64,000 bases of DNA from Zygnema cylindricum (GCA_037447655.1 JBBHKE010001043.1:49561-113560); one strand, 5' to 3'. Positions 50,747-63,250 are shown, counted from the stretch's first letter. Translations and numbers: made by a program. The notes: generated from the sequence alone by a model not told the origin.

Positions 50747-51461
50747 CATTGAACTAAGACACAAAGTGAAACGAAACTTATTGATACTGAAAGTACTATA
50801 AGTCTCGTACAAAAATATCATAACGCACGAAACGAAATAAACTTTTATAATAAAACGAACCGGCGTAAAAATATCATTTGAAATTAAATGAAAAAAATGA
50901 GCGTCGTCACGCGCGACGTAATAGAGCCACGCTATTTACGAATCAACATAATACATTGACAAGATCGTAGCAGGATCGGCCGTACAAAGGTATTGTTGCT
51001 TTGTCGTACACATAAATTGCTTCCGCGAACGAAAAAATAGCGTCACGCTTCGCGAACCAACATTTTCTTGCAACCGATCAGCGTGCAACTCGAACAAATG
51101 AATACCGGTTGGCGCTCGCACCAAACCAAACCGACACAAAAGTACAGTACCAAACAAAACAAAACTTAACTGACGCGAACCGAACAAAAATTTGACTGCA
51201 CGATTTTGGCCGACGCCGATTCGCCCAATATCTTAACATTTCGCTGTCAATGTAAGAATGCTGATTCGTAAATAGCGTGGCTCAATTTCGTCCCGCGTGA
51301 CGACGCTCATTTTTTTCATTTAATTTCAAATGATATTTTTACGCCGGTTCGTTTTATTATAAAAGTTTATTTCGTTTCGTGCGTTATAATATTTCCGTAC
51401 GAGACTTATAAAACTTTCAGTTTCAATAGGTTTCGTTTCACTTTGCGTCTATGTTCAATGT
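50747..51461. repeat. Foldback repeat with 215-bp arms
   Basis: 50747-50962 and 51245-51461 are inverted copies (shared caaagtgaaacgaaac, cgcacgaaacgaaataaact and gccacgctatttacgaatca) around a spacer of about 280 bp. Part of the left arm and its left flank (50430-50746) recur at 53160-53640. Confidence 0.8.
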
Positions 51462-51660
51462 TGTAGGATCTTAAGCAAAAGATTTTTACAATAAATAATT
51501 CATAAAACATAAATCATTACACAGCGGAAGCTCATAAAAGACAAGAGGAATATTCAGCCAAAAAGATTTATAAGTGTTCTTGGCCGAAGCCTCTTTACAT
51601 CATGTCTCTTCTCTCTTCTCTCTCTTCACTATTAATCCTCTATGATTAATTGGTTGATTA
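51461..51660 (-). repeat. LTR-like fragment
   Basis: cagcggaagct, cggccaa/ttcagcc, ggccgaagcc and the CT-rich block follow the same order as 1520-1660 in the LTR at 1469. Probably a diverged relative of that LTR. The right boundary is lost near the assembly gap. Confidence 0.35.
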
Positions 51661-51900
51661 ATAAATGTTGTTTTTGAAAAGTTAGTTTTGTACGAACACA
51701 TCGTTTCGTGCGTACGCGATGTTTCGTGCGTACGCATTTACACGATATATTGTGGAGGTTTGAAAGGATTTATGGATTGGGGAATTAAATGTACACATAA
51801 AATTAATGGAGTAATTGAGTGGCGCGAAATGTGAGAGGAAATGGACGGCGGATCGCGATGCAATCCGACGTGAGATAATCGACGAAGATAAAATGGTACG

Positions 51901-51910
51901 TNNNNNNNNN
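51901..51910. other. Assembly gap (10 N)
   Basis: Ten undetermined bases; the true gap length is unknown. No gene is evident in the surrounding 51660-52270. Confidence 0.99.
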
Positions 51911-52273
51911 NACACGATACTACTATGCAGTCTAAACATGCAAGTATGTTCTCACACGTGTTGTGTGTGTGTATGTCATACGGATGAGAACGCGCTCAAA
52001 ACACGGTTCAAAACACGCGGATGGTTTCCGGATGGTATTTCTGCGGATGAAAACTTGATACTAAATGAGATTAATCTTTAATTCCAAAAAAAATTTATCT
52101 ACTATATTAAGATAAACTCTTTTTTTTTTATTCCCCGTGGCTTAATCGCAATAACTGCGATTATCGCTAACCGCCACAGGACATGGTAATCTATGAATCA
52201 GGCGTACCAATTAGAAAAATAAAATTACAACGTCGTTGGACAAAACAAATATAAACATATAACATGGTACAGG

Positions 52274-53091
52274 ACACCGCCAATCGCTATTAGCGTCAAT
52301 AACGCTAATTCGGTGCCCCTTATTTTTTTTTTCTCAAATAGAATTATATCATCTATTTAAAAAAAACCTTAATTTCTAATTAGAGTAAATCATAGTTCAA
52401 AAGTAGGCGTCTTTATGGTAGGCCTTTGGTAGGCGCACAAAACTTGGCACAAAACTCGCGCAAGAGTAGGCATACTGTATGTGTGTGTGTTGTGCACACT
52501 CTTGTATGAACGTACAAATCTGACGTATCATCATAGCACAGCGCACGCCGCCGGACGAATTTTTTTAGAGAACTAACATTGAGTAGGATGACATTCCGCG
52601 GGGAAAAAAACCCTGAAAAAAAAAAAAACCCTAAAAAAAAACCCGGAAAAAAAGCGCAGACGTAAGTCCTATCGTAAGTTGTGTTATGGGCTTTTCATGT
52701 GATCTTCTTAGGTCGCTACTTTGATCAGCGACCGTCCGATCGTCCAAATCTGACGGTCTAAATAAAAAATATCTCAAAACTCACGGAAAAAAAAAAAATT
52801 GTCCGAATATTTTTCAAAATTTAGACATGACGTTTAATTCTCTATCGATCGATGTGCAACTCAACCCTGTTACTATTATTTTTCATTTTGCGACCAATAC
52901 AATATGGGTCTTAAGGCCATATTGTGTGTTTTGCATACAATAGGCATATTGTATGGGCCTACTTTCACCTACTTTTGAACTATGGAGTAAATGATTTACC
53001 CTAAAATCTTGGAATTCCCAATTAGCGTTAATAAGGCTGATTTTTCTTTTACGCTATTTATTCCTTGACGCTAATAGCGATTGGCGGCGTA
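52274..53091. repeat. MITE, long member (818 bp)
   Basis: Ends acaccgccaatcgctattag and ctaatagcgattggcggcgt are inverted repeats. Each end also holds its own palindrome (left: attagcgtcaataacgctaat). Interior non-coding. Confidence 0.7.
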
Positions 53092-53144
53092 GTTCTAGAG
53101 AGCCGCCCAAACTTTGTTTCATTTAGTTCATATGAAAAAAATGA

Positions 53145-54605
53145 ATTGTTAATCGCAGAGACAATTTTTGTTGCGCCCAGGTAGTTGTCAATTTTTTTAC
53201 ATTTGAAGTACATTTTACTACAAGTTACGTACCTTTGAGTTCATATTTGACGGTTAAAAAAGTGTCGCGCTTGCGAAAGTTGACCGTCATAAAAAAAAAA
53301 CAATTCACACGGCCGTCGCATGTTTACGGTAACAAAACTACGGCAACCACATATAAATAGAATGCTTGCGGGCAGGTAGTTTCTCACTTCACGTGAGCTC
53401 CACTGTGAGAGCACATGTTGACATTTAACTTAGCCGCAAAAATGAAATCTAATCGCGAACGGCTACATTGAGCTTGGACACAAATTAAAAAACAATGTCA
53501 TATGTATAAATTAACTCGCACGAAACGAAATAAACTTCATACAAGATAAGAAAGCGTAGCTGCCTAAAAATATCGATGAAACTAAATGATAAAAAAGCGC
53601 GTTGTCACGCGTGACCAAATGAAACCACACTATTTACAAATCAACATTCCTACGTTGACAATGTACTTCACATTGATTCACATTAAGGAAAAAGTAAAAT
53701 ACGCACATAAAAAAAAATATAGTTCGCACTAAAATTCCAACATGTGCTCGCACAGTGGAGCTCACGTGAGGTGAGAAACTACACCGCGAATCGTTATTAG
53801 TGTTAATAACCCTAATTTGGGTTCTTAAAATTTTGATATTTTTTTTCAAATAGGATACATGATTTTAATTTTTCCTTGACGTTAATTAAGGTACCATACA
53901 CATAGCGTAAAGCCCGAAAGTACAACAAAATTTGAATAGTGTGGTGTACGGTCGATGTAAAACCGTACATAAATGTACATTTCCAAGTGAAAATTTACAA
54001 AAATGAAATAAATCAGACGCGCACGCATAAGAACGTGCGCTTAAAAAAACAGAATTGGTTTGACACGTAAATTAGTATGGCATGTACGGATATTTTAAAT
54101 TCGTGACGGCTTACGATTTCTTATATTTTGTACATATACATATATTAATGTATATAATCGTACGGCGAATATTCCATTTTTGTTGTTCCCAAATTAGCAT
54201 TAACGCCGAAATTATAATACACCTTTTTTCTGAAAGATTTCAAATTCTTAATTTGCATCGAGTACGGTAACTTTTCTTCAACACTATTTAAACTTTGACA
54301 CTAAAAACGATTCGCGGTGTACCTGCGCGCATCCATTTTATTTACATGTGGTTGCCGCAGTTTTGTTAACGTACACCTGCGCAGGCCGTGTGAATTGTTT
54401 TTTTTTTATGACGGTCGACGTTCGCAAGCGCGACAATTTTTTAACTGTTGTTACAATATTTCGCCAGTCAAAGTTGTTCGACGGATTGACCGCCAAATCT
54501 GAACTCAAAGGGACAAAACTTGTAGTGTACTTCAAATGTAAAACTTTTGACAACTACCTGCGCGTAGCAAAATTTGTCTCAGCGAATAGTAATTCCCGAA
54601 AAAGA
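53145..54605. repeat. Foldback element with nested MITE
   Basis: 53145-53400 (caggtagttgtca, gaagtaca, gcgcttgcgaa, caattcacacggcc) is inverted at 54330-54605. The interior holds another MITE (53780-54321). The left arm is related to 50430-50746. Confidence 0.7.
53780..54321. repeat. MITE inside foldback element
   Basis: Ends tacaccgcgaatcgttatta and aaaacgattcgcggtgta. Same family as 52274. Confidence 0.7.
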
Positions 54606-54689
54606 TGAAAAAATGAAAAAATGTGTTGCTCGCCGTAAATCAACTGCCGTTGCGAGATGACGTCAGGGCCGTCAGGGCTTGCAATTCAA

Positions 54690-54860
54690 ATTGCTATTGT
54701 TGTGTATCGGTAAAAATTTTATCACGATAACATCGATACCAATAGTTATCGGTTATCCAACGGTCAGAGGTCTCGATATATGGGTCAAAGACCAACAAAT
54801 TCCATATCCGCGATAACCTAAAAAAATATAGTAAGCATACAATAGTACTTTATAATATAC
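54690..54860. repeat. Inverted copy of the 720-880 repeat
   Basis: tgttgtgtatcgg, cacgataacatcgatacc, ggttatc and caacggtca in the same order as the reverse complement of 720-880. Confidence 0.45.
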
Positions 54861-54896
54861 TATATTATATTATTGACTTTGTATAGCGTGGTATGT

Positions 54897-55857
54897 TGTA
54901 ACAAGATTTCGTACCTCTCAGAAATCCCGTTACTACAACCAATTTCAACCACACATTCCACACATTGGAAAATACACATCCACATTGGAAAACACTCACA
55001 TAAGGATAAACTTTAATTTAGAAGAAGCTTTTGTCCACCTAACATTAACTTGGTCTCTTGCCCTCATGGCTCAACCCTTCTTATTAAAGTATTATCCACT
55101 ACTCTCCACTCTTAAATATTCTATCTCTTAACTACTAAAACACTATTTAGTTTGTAAGAGATTTCAGTGCAAAAATGTCATTGCTCCGATTTGGTTTTAA
55201 TCGCTTAGGACCAAGATCACTCATAATTTCCACAAAGTTTTCCAAAGAAAAAGATCCTTACTCTTCTCTTAGACTTCCCTATTTATCCATCATGGCCCTG
55301 GACTAGCCAAGCCAGAGTCAACGCTCCCCTTAACAGGTTTACCTGGGCCAATCATTGTTCAGCTATGACTCAAACTGACCAATGCAAAAGCGTGCCAAAT
55401 CTCCCACTAACTACGTAGCATTTTCTAACCAATGAAACGCTACATTTTACTACGTAACATTTACGCGCAAAAGTGCGCTCGAATAGAAACGTGATTTCGC
55501 ACGTTCGCGTGTCACAAATTTTACACGCGAAACAACCTACGAAATTTACAAATTTTAACTTGTGACGTTTCGTACTAAAAATCGTACGAAACGAACCATC
55601 ATATATACTAAACGACTATTAGTACTTTATATACGTACACCTGAAATTTTGCGAACACTTTTGACCCTTAACTCGTTACAATGAAACCCACTTGTTAGTT
55701 TGACCTCGAGCTGTCACCTAAATACACCCATCACTAAATCTTTTGAAATATAACTCTAAATTGCACGATTCGCGAATGTCTACCAAATTCAAAACTCTAA
55801 ATTTGTAACCCTTAAATACCTATTAACGACCAAGTTCGATCCACTATTACTGTTACA
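54897..55857 (-). repeat. 3' LTR of Gypsy element
   Basis: 961 bp; aligns to 61785-62730 along its length with small indels and substitutions. Confidence 0.88.
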
Positions 55858-55859
55858 TC

Positions 55860-55872
55860 ATCCCCTCTTTGT
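55860..55872 (-). other. Polypurine tract of Gypsy element
   Basis: On the minus strand aaagagggga lies a few bases before the 3' LTR start. Confidence 0.6.
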
Positions 55873-55899
55873 TTTAAACTGACCTCTGTTTCACTCTCA

Positions 55900-56391
55900 A
55901 GACGGGACTTCTATGTTATGATCCCTCTAATACCTTTGCAAAAACTCACAATTTCTATCTTCTAAAGTCAACTCATCTTGTGGCCTTCCTAGATAATGCA
56001 CTTGCCAAAATAAAGTATTGCCAACTTTGAACTGTTGACCAACCCAATATATTACCCATCTGTGGACCTCAGGTTTCATAATTATTTTGGGATCCTATTC
56101 CAATTCTCTTTCAGTTGGTCGAATATTTGCTGGTTTCAACTGACTGATTTGTATTAATGGATGAATTTTTGTTGAAGGCGAAAAGTCCAATTTGGCAACA
56201 ACTGAAAATATCATTTGGATTATAGTAAATGGTCCAATGTACTTAGGAGCAAATTTCCCCTTAGGATCCAATTGTTCTTCGATCTTGCATTTGTAATGAG
56301 TTGTAGAAAGCCAAGCTTTGTCACCTGTGTTTACCACCCAATCACCCCGTTTGCGATTAGCATTTAATTCTTGCCTCCTTTGTGCCTCCAT
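55900..56391 (-). pseudogene. Integrase C-terminal domain and chromodomain-like tail
   Basis: GDKAWLSTTHYKCKIEEQLD, PKGKFAPKYIGPFTI and VVAKLDFSPSTKIHPLIQIS are the integrase C-terminal (GPY/F) region. After a stop, FKVGNTLFWQVHYLGRPQDE with LTLEDRN resembles a chromodomain (.g...YLVKW.GY....TWE), as in chromoviruses. Confidence 0.65.
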
Positions 56392-56559
56392 TAATGCATC
56401 CCGTACTGTTTTCCAAACTGTTTGAATTTATTCCCAAAACCCTGTTCCAAAACCTCTATTCTCTTTAGTGACCCTTGTTATTATATCTAATGTTTATTTG
56501 CGTTAGTATCCGTATGCAACTTCAAATGTTGAGAATCCTGTACTAGTATGTTTACACAA

Positions 56560-57138
56560 ATTGTATGCAAATTCCATTAATGGCAATTTAGATTCCCATG
56601 TGTTCTGAATTCAAGTGCAAACAATCTTAAGCATTTCCTCCAATGTATGGTTTATCTTTTCTGTCTGTCTGTCTGTCTAAGGATGATAAGAGGTACTCAT
56701 TATAGTTCAGTGCCTAAATTTTGCAGCATTTTTTTCCGTCTGTCTAAGGATGATAAGAGGTACTCATTATAATTCAGTGCCTAAATTTTGCAGCATTTTT
56801 TTCCGAAATGCAGGCGTGAATTTAGAATCCCTATCACTTACTATAGACAAGGGGACTCCATGATGTCTGACAACGTTGTCAAAATATAACTTTGCAATAT
56901 CTACAACTGAATGAGTAGTTTTGCGAGGGATAAAGAATGCCATTTTACTAAACCTATCGACTACGACCATGATACTGCCATATTTTCTAGATGTAACTGG
57001 CAACGTGACAATAAAATCCATACTGACAGATTCCCATAGTCTTTTAGAGATTTCTAAAGGTTTTAAGAGACCTTTAGGTTTTTGGTTACTAGGTTTACTC
57101 TGTTGGCAAGGGACACAACTTTCCACGTGTTTCGACAC
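56560..57138 (-). pseudogene. Gypsy integrase core
   Basis: CVPCQQSKPSNQKPKGLL, SMDFIVTLPVTSRKYGS (first Asp), VVDRFSKMAFFIP and VRHHGVPLSIVSDRDSKFTP (second Asp) are standard. The region of the catalytic Glu is disrupted by a 67-bp tandem duplication. Confidence 0.85.
56672..56805. repeat. 67-bp tandem duplication in integrase
   Basis: Two units (56672-56738, 56739-56805) differ at one base. A tctg microrepeat at the junction suggests slippage. Confidence 0.9.
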
Positions 57139-57599
57139 TTATTTTGCTATCTTCGGCCAAAACAATCTACTATGCAACCGACTAAGAGTTTTATCTCGAC
57201 CTAGATGTCTTAATTTCTCACAAGCTTTTTGTAGAAGTTGTTCTCTTAAGTCTCCCATTTTAGGAATGCAAAATCTATCCCCTGTTCGCAAATACAGTAA
57301 ACCATCTTATACTCTAGAGTTTTTGACATGCCTCTTAGTCAATGGGACAGAATTCCCTCCTCAAATATTCTTGCAAATCACAACAAAATAAGGATCTTTA
57401 TCATAACTATTTCTAGCAACATCTAAAAACAATTCATCCCGAACCATCACACTTTTTTTAAAACATCAACTTCAAGGATCTGCCACTACATTTGTCTTTC
57501 TAGGAATATGTTTGACATTAAATTTGAATTATGCCAGTTTTTGCATCCACCTAACCTGTCTGCCAGTCATAAGTTGTGCATCACTTAATCTCTGTAGAT

Positions 57600-58690
57600 T
57601 AGAAAGTGCTTTATTATCGCACTGAACTATAAATTCTTTATTATGCAAATAACAACGTCATTTCACCAATGCATGAACAATTGCAAGTAGTTCATTTTTT
57701 TGTGCTGGATAGTTCTTTTCAGCATCATTGAATTTCCTGGACTCAAAAGCAATAGGATGAAAATGTTTGCCGATTTTTTGACTTATGACTACACTTAGAT
57801 CTTTATCAGATGCATCACTAGTGATCAAAACTTCAATTTCCCCAGGAAGATTAGGAAACACCTGTGTAAGGGTAGAGGTCAACTCCCCTTTTAGTTCCTC
57901 GAAAGCTCTCTCTTGATCGGCTTCCCACACAATCGTCTCCTTCTCCCGAAATAATTCCGTCAAAGGTGCGGCGATCATAATGAAGTTCGTGAAAAATTTA
58001 TTGTGATAAATGGCCAATGTCGAAAATGATCTAACTTCTGTGACAATAGTGGGTTGCTTCCAATTTTGGACTTTAGTAATTTTGGATGGATCTTTTTTAA
58101 CACCCTCCCCACTAATTATATGTCCCAAAAATAATTGTTCAATTTTAAAAAATCTAGATTTTGACAATTTTCCATATAGTTTTTTTTCCCTTAACCTTTC
58201 TAACACTTTCGTTAAATGAATTGCATGTTGTTATTTAGATTCGCTCTAAATTAGAATATCATCTATAAACACGTGATTAAACTCATCTATTTAATTTGAA
58301 AAAGTTTGGTTCATTATTCTTTGATAAGTAGGCGGTGCCTTTGTCATACCAAATGGCAACTTCATCCATTCAAAATGACCGTCTCTAGTTCCAAAAGCAG
58401 TTTTATCAACATCTTCGGTTTTAATTGGCACCTGATTAAAGCCACTACGCAGATCAATCAAATAAAATAATTTAGCTCCTTTCAAACGATCTATCAAATC
58501 AAAAATTAAAGGTAACAGATACTTATCCTTCACCGTAATCTTGTTCAGACTACGATAGTCATCACACATTCTCAACGTTCCGTCCTTCTTTTTGACGAAG
58601 AGAACTGGTGCTCCGAACGGTGATTTGTTGGGCTGAATATGTCCTTTCTTCAAAATCTCATTGATATGTTTTTTTAACTTCTCCCGCTCA
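57600..58690 (-). pseudogene. Gypsy reverse transcriptase and RNase H
   Basis: [70 protein letters not shown], then the catalytic HVFIDDILI, FLGHIISGEGV and, in RNase H, ITSDASDKDL and QKNELLAIVHAL. Stops at several places, e.g. between FSN and IDEF. Confidence 0.88.
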
Positions 58691-58925
58691 AAGAAATGTG
58701 CTTATAAATTCTTGTGACGGAGGATTACATCCAGGTTCCAGGTTAATAACATGTTTCACATCTCAAGAAGATGGCCTCCTTGAGGGTAAATCACTTTGGA
58801 AAACATCTTTAAATTCAAAAATCAAATCTTTTACAGCAACATCAGATGTATTTATGTCAGTTACAAAATCATATTTTTGTTTTTCAAGATTTTTAGTTGT
58901 GTCTGATTTAGGAACAACATCAATG

Positions 58926-59651
58926 TTAGTGTTTTCTCCGCCCTCTTTCATCACTAACTACCTCAGTTACTAATAACAAAAAAACATTATTTGTTTTATC
59001 GTTTAAATGCTTTTTAAATTGTTTAGCAAAAATCAAACCTTCCACTCCCAATTTGGTTATGTTATTTATATGATTCTTATGCAACTTTTCCAAAAAAAAT
59101 GCTTGCAAATCCTTCCAGCCTTTCTCACATTTCACTCTCAAGGTGTTAGTTTCCCTGTTAATTTGAGGGTTTTGTTTTGTTAACCATGGCTTTACCAGGA
59201 TTAGCTCCTCACTACCCAAATTTATTATTTCACACACAACTTTCATTTTATGATCTGAATATCAACTTCTATTGTGTCTGTTTGTAAATCTAATGTGGAC
59301 TTATTACCATTTGCCACCTGAACCTGCAAAGGTTTTTCCCTTATGACTGTAGGAATTTTATTTTCCTCGACAAACTTATGTGAAATAAAATTATGTGTAG
59401 CACCTCAATCTACCACAACTCTCAATGGTTTCTCTTCCACTAAAGACTCTAATTTGATCAAACTGTGTTTGGTGTCTTCGTTACTCAACTGTCCCAACAT
59501 AGGTTTGTTGTTAAGAGTTTCATCAGAAGGATTGTTCAAACTATGGAGTGTAGTTAGCATCATAATAAATTCAGCTATCTTAGCTTTTACGTTGATTAGC
59601 TTGCCCTCCAGAGTTAGCTCCTTAACCTTTGAATCTGGTCGACTCAACTGA
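58926..59651 (-). pseudogene. Gypsy aspartic protease region
   Basis: The active site reads RVVVD-stop-GATHNFIS: TGA replaces the residue between D and G. Downstream LGSEELILVKPWLTKQNPQI resembles the LG...W protease flap/linker part. Confidence 0.75.
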
Positions 59652-59778
59652 GGATTTTCAACTAGTCCTTTCCGTTTCCCACCTCATAGGCTTCCTGCTC
59701 AGCTAGGTATAATGCAATATCTCCCTGAAGACCTTCATTGATATCAACTGTTTTTAGAGATCCATTATCTGTACAGTC

Positions 59779-59960
59779 CTTAGCGTAATGATTTGGATCG
59801 CCGCATTTAAAACAAGTGACTTTCTTTTTCGGTCCTGTGCACTCTCTGGTGAAATGTCCCTCCTCTCCACAGTTATAACAGTCAATTTTTTTTCAGTTCT
59901 GCACACTCAAATGCCCTATGACCTCTTTTCTGACAGATAGTGCATGTTGGAATGCTAAGA
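59779..59960 (-). pseudogene. Zinc knuckles of Gypsy gag (three CCHC)
   Basis: CTICQKRGHRAFEC, then CYNCGEEGHFTREC and CFKCGDPNHYAKDC. A run of A between the first and second changes frame. Confidence 0.8.
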
Positions 59961-60189
59961 TTGGATTTCCGAGCATTAATACTTGGTTTAGGACTCCTAA
60001 TATATCCCCCTCTATTATTAAATTTTTTTCCTGCATCAACACCCTGTCCACCTCTCTGATTTCCCCTAAGAGACCCTTTTCCACAAATTCCTCCTCACCC
60101 CACTCTGATACTTCATTCAAATTACCTTTTAATGATCGAGTTTCCCGATTATACCCAAACTGATCCTCTAATTCCTATGACTTATTTTG

Positions 60190-60888
60190 TAATTCTTTCA
60201 AATTAATAGTTTTTTTTATGTTTCAGTTCTGATTTCAGTAGAGGATTCAGATAGTTCAAGAAATGCAACTTAGTTATTTCATCAGTCAAACCTAAGACAT
60301 GCATGCTAGATGAGTCAAATTCTACAATATAATCTTTCACAGATCCAGCCTGCTTACAGTTCAGCCACTTTTCCTCCATTCTGGATCTATAAGTGACAGA
60401 CAAGAAACGCGATTTGATTGCGGTCTTAAAAGCTTCCCAATCAGCAAACGCGATTTGATTGCGGTCTTAAAAGCTTCCCAATCAGCATTATCAAGAATTA
60501 GGTTAGACCTTGTCTGAGTGTTATACCAAATCTGAGTATCACCTTTCAGACAGCTAACAACAAAAGAAGTGTAATCATCACGATCACAATTCCTAGATTC
60601 AAAATAATACTCGATATGAAAAATCTAAGCATCCAACTCATTAATCTTCTTACCATCAAAGGATGGTGTTTCACTGATAGACAATTTCAAATCTCTTATC
60701 TTTTTATGTCTATCGTGATCATCTTCCCTAAAACAGGCATTCCTCTTACTACTCTCACCTTTTTGGTCATTAATATCATTTCTGGTGTTGATTGAATTAA
60801 TTAGCTCATCCAATTTCTGATTTGAAACATTCACAATTTCCTTAACATCCTTCAATTCACTCTTCAATTCGGAAATTGTTTCATCCAT
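60190..60888 (-). pseudogene. Gypsy gag capsid region
   Basis: ATG at 60888 (MDETISELKSELKDVKEIV), SISETPSFDGKKINELDA, then a stop. FVVSCLKGDTQIWYN and RMEEKWLNCKQAGSVKDYIV belong to the retrotransposon gag family. It contains a 41-bp tandem duplication. Confidence 0.8.
60405..60486. repeat. 41-bp tandem duplication in gag
   Basis: Two identical units 60405-60445 and 60446-60486 (aaacgcgatttgattgcggt...). Confidence 0.9.
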
Positions 60889-61771
60889 TACAGCAGCATG
60901 ATTATTAAATCTTTAGACCAATTTCACACTACGCTTCTTCAAAACATTCAAAGCATTTTTCATTTCACGTTTTCATGCAGAATTTGTCATTATCACACAA
61001 TGAAATTAAGTAATAAGAAAGATAGAGTATAATTATCCAAAAGAGTGTGCAACAGATTTGAATTCCCCAGATTTCTCCAATCCAAGACTTCTTTTCCTTA
61101 ACAAATCTTTTGAAAGATAACAAAATCTGAGAAATCAAATAAACATTAAAAGTAAGTTAGTGAAAATTCAATTTTCCCAAACATTGAAATCGAAAGGTAA
61201 AAAGTTTCCCCACAAATTTTGCAACAGCAAAATTGAAAGCTCTCAAAGGTAAAATTAAACCACAAATTTTGCAACAACAAAATTGAAAGCAATCAAAGGT
61301 TACAATTTAGGGTTTGAAAAGTTTTGAGTTATTTTTGGACTCCTTTGCTCTTGAAGAAGTAAAAAACTACACTTTCCTTCTCCTCCATTAGCAAATTTCT
61401 CATTTCTCACTACATGAAGATATTTTAATCTATAATCCTCACATCCTCGACTTTCATGGTTTTAAGCCCTCCCTCTACACATGAATCATCGCTAGGAGAA
61501 GGCATGTTTGTTTGGCCTCTAGGTAATTGGAGTGAGTTTCAACGGTGGCTAAACTGCCCACCCCGTCTTAGTCCTTAAGACCTAAGCACGCCCCATATCT
61601 AACCAGCGGCCACTGGCAGTGTGGTCACTTAGTTTCCCTCCTATCCCTTACCACTCACATTGTGGTTCCACGGACACAGGTAGAGGACCCTCACCGGTCA
61701 CGGTAGTCAATTTTCGGTTGAGCAAGCTTCTCCCTGGTTTCTAACCAAAGCTCAGTTACATATAAACTAAG

Positions 61772-61783
61772 CCCTGATACCAT
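61772..61783 (-). other. Primer-binding site of Gypsy element
   Basis: On the minus strand tggtatcagggc, one mismatch to TGGTATCAGAGC (3' end of initiator tRNA-Met), one base from the 5' LTR. Sequence 60900-61770 between gag and this site is the non-coding leader. Confidence 0.75.
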
Positions 61784-61784
61784 A

Positions 61785-62730
61785 TGTAACATGATTTCCT
61801 ACCTCTTAGAAAATCCCGTTACTACAACCAATTTTAACCACACATTCCACACATTGGAAAATAAGCATCCACATTGGAAAACACTCACATAAAGAAAAAC
61901 TTTAAATTAGAAGAAGCTTCTGTCCACATAACATTAGTTTTGTCTCTTGCCCTCGTGGGTCAACCCTTATTATTAAAGTATTATCCACTACTCTCCAGTC
62001 TTAAATATTATATCTCTTAACTACTAAAACACTACTTAGTTTGTAAGAGATTTCAGTGCAAAAATGTCATTGCTCCAATTTCGTTTTAATCGCTCAGGAC
62101 CAAGATTAGTCATAATTTCCACAAAGTTTTCCAAAGGAAATGATCCTTACTCTTCTCTTAGACTTCCCTATTTATCCATCATAGCCCTGGACTAGCCAAG
62201 CCAGAGTCAACGCTCCCCTTAACAGGTTTTACTTGGGCCAATCATTGTTCACCTAGGACTCAGACTGACCAATTTAAAAGCGTGCGAAATCTCCCACTAA
62301 CTACGTAGATTTTCTAACCAATGAAACACTACATTTTACTACGTAACCTTTACGTGCAAAATTGCGAGCGAATTGAAACGCGACTTTGCACGTTCGCGCG
62401 TCACAAATTTTACACGCGAAACTACCTACGAAATTTACAAATTTTAACTTTTGACGTTTCGTACTACTAATATATACTGAACGACTATTAGTACTTTATA
62501 GACGTACGCCTGAAATGCCGCGGCCACTTTTGACCCTTAACCCGTTACAGTGATACCCACTTGTTAGTTTGACCTCGGGCTGTCACCTAAATACACCCAT
62601 CACTATATCTTTTGAAATAGAACTCTAAATTGCGCGATTCTTTCGCGAACGTCTATCAAAATAATAACTTTATATTTGTAACCCTTAAATACCTATCTAC
62701 GACCAAGTTCGATCCACTATTAATGTTACA
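61785..62730 (-). repeat. 5' LTR of Gypsy element
   Basis: 946 bp, starting TGTAACA on the minus strand and ending TGTTACA. Pair of 54897-55857. Confidence 0.88.
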
Positions 62731-63250
62731 TATGCCACGTGTAAGAATTTGTTCCGTACGCTGTTTAACTGAAATTTATTACGGATAGCGCGGCACATAA
62801 ACGTTGACAAATTTAAAATAATAGTTTATAGTTCTAAAATTTTAATACCGAGACGAAAAAATAAATTACATTGTAAATTTGTAAAATCAAACTTTTTCAA
62901 AAACCAGATGAATAGGCGAACAAATCTGTCTGTCTGCCGCCATTAGCTGCCATTTATAAAAAAATAACAGTCAAAAGGACATTCTGGAAGGGGTACCCAA
63001 GTAAAACCCCCTTAAATTAGAAATAATAAAGGAAATATCGCGATTTTTTACCGAAATCGGGGGGAAAGGGGTCCGCGGAGCGTCCGAGGAATAACACGTA
63101 CAGTTGAGTGTACTGGCTGTACATTTATCTGTACGGTCCGTACAGATATCGCCGATAGTTATCGATATCGGTGTTATCGCCGATAATAACCGATAAATAT
63201 CGGGTATTTATCGGCGATAACACCGATAGCGATATATCGTACCAATATAT
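62731..63250. other. No gene seen; cgataacacc repeat at 63130-63240
   Basis: AT-rich unique-looking sequence, then a palindromic block of cgataacaccgata/tatcggtgttatcg repeats related to 720-880. Confidence 0.6.

Larger units (their letters stand above)
54897..62730 (-). mobile_element. Ty3/Gypsy retrotransposon, chromovirus type, degenerate
   Basis: Minus-strand element with LTRs 61785-62730 (5') and 54897-55857 (3'), both TGTAACA...TGTTACA. The primer site tggtatcagggc just inside the 5' LTR matches initiator tRNA-Met (11 of 12), and a polypurine tract lies beside the 3' LTR. Flanks tatgt/tatgc look like a target duplication with one change. Order gag - CCHC - protease - RT - RNase H - integrase - chromodomain-like tail. 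Many stops; not autonomous. Confidence 0.88.

Noticed and set aside
50936-51187. 83-codon ORF between foldback arms as a possible transposase
   Set aside because: Too short, no motif, located in a spacer of a non-coding foldback repeat.
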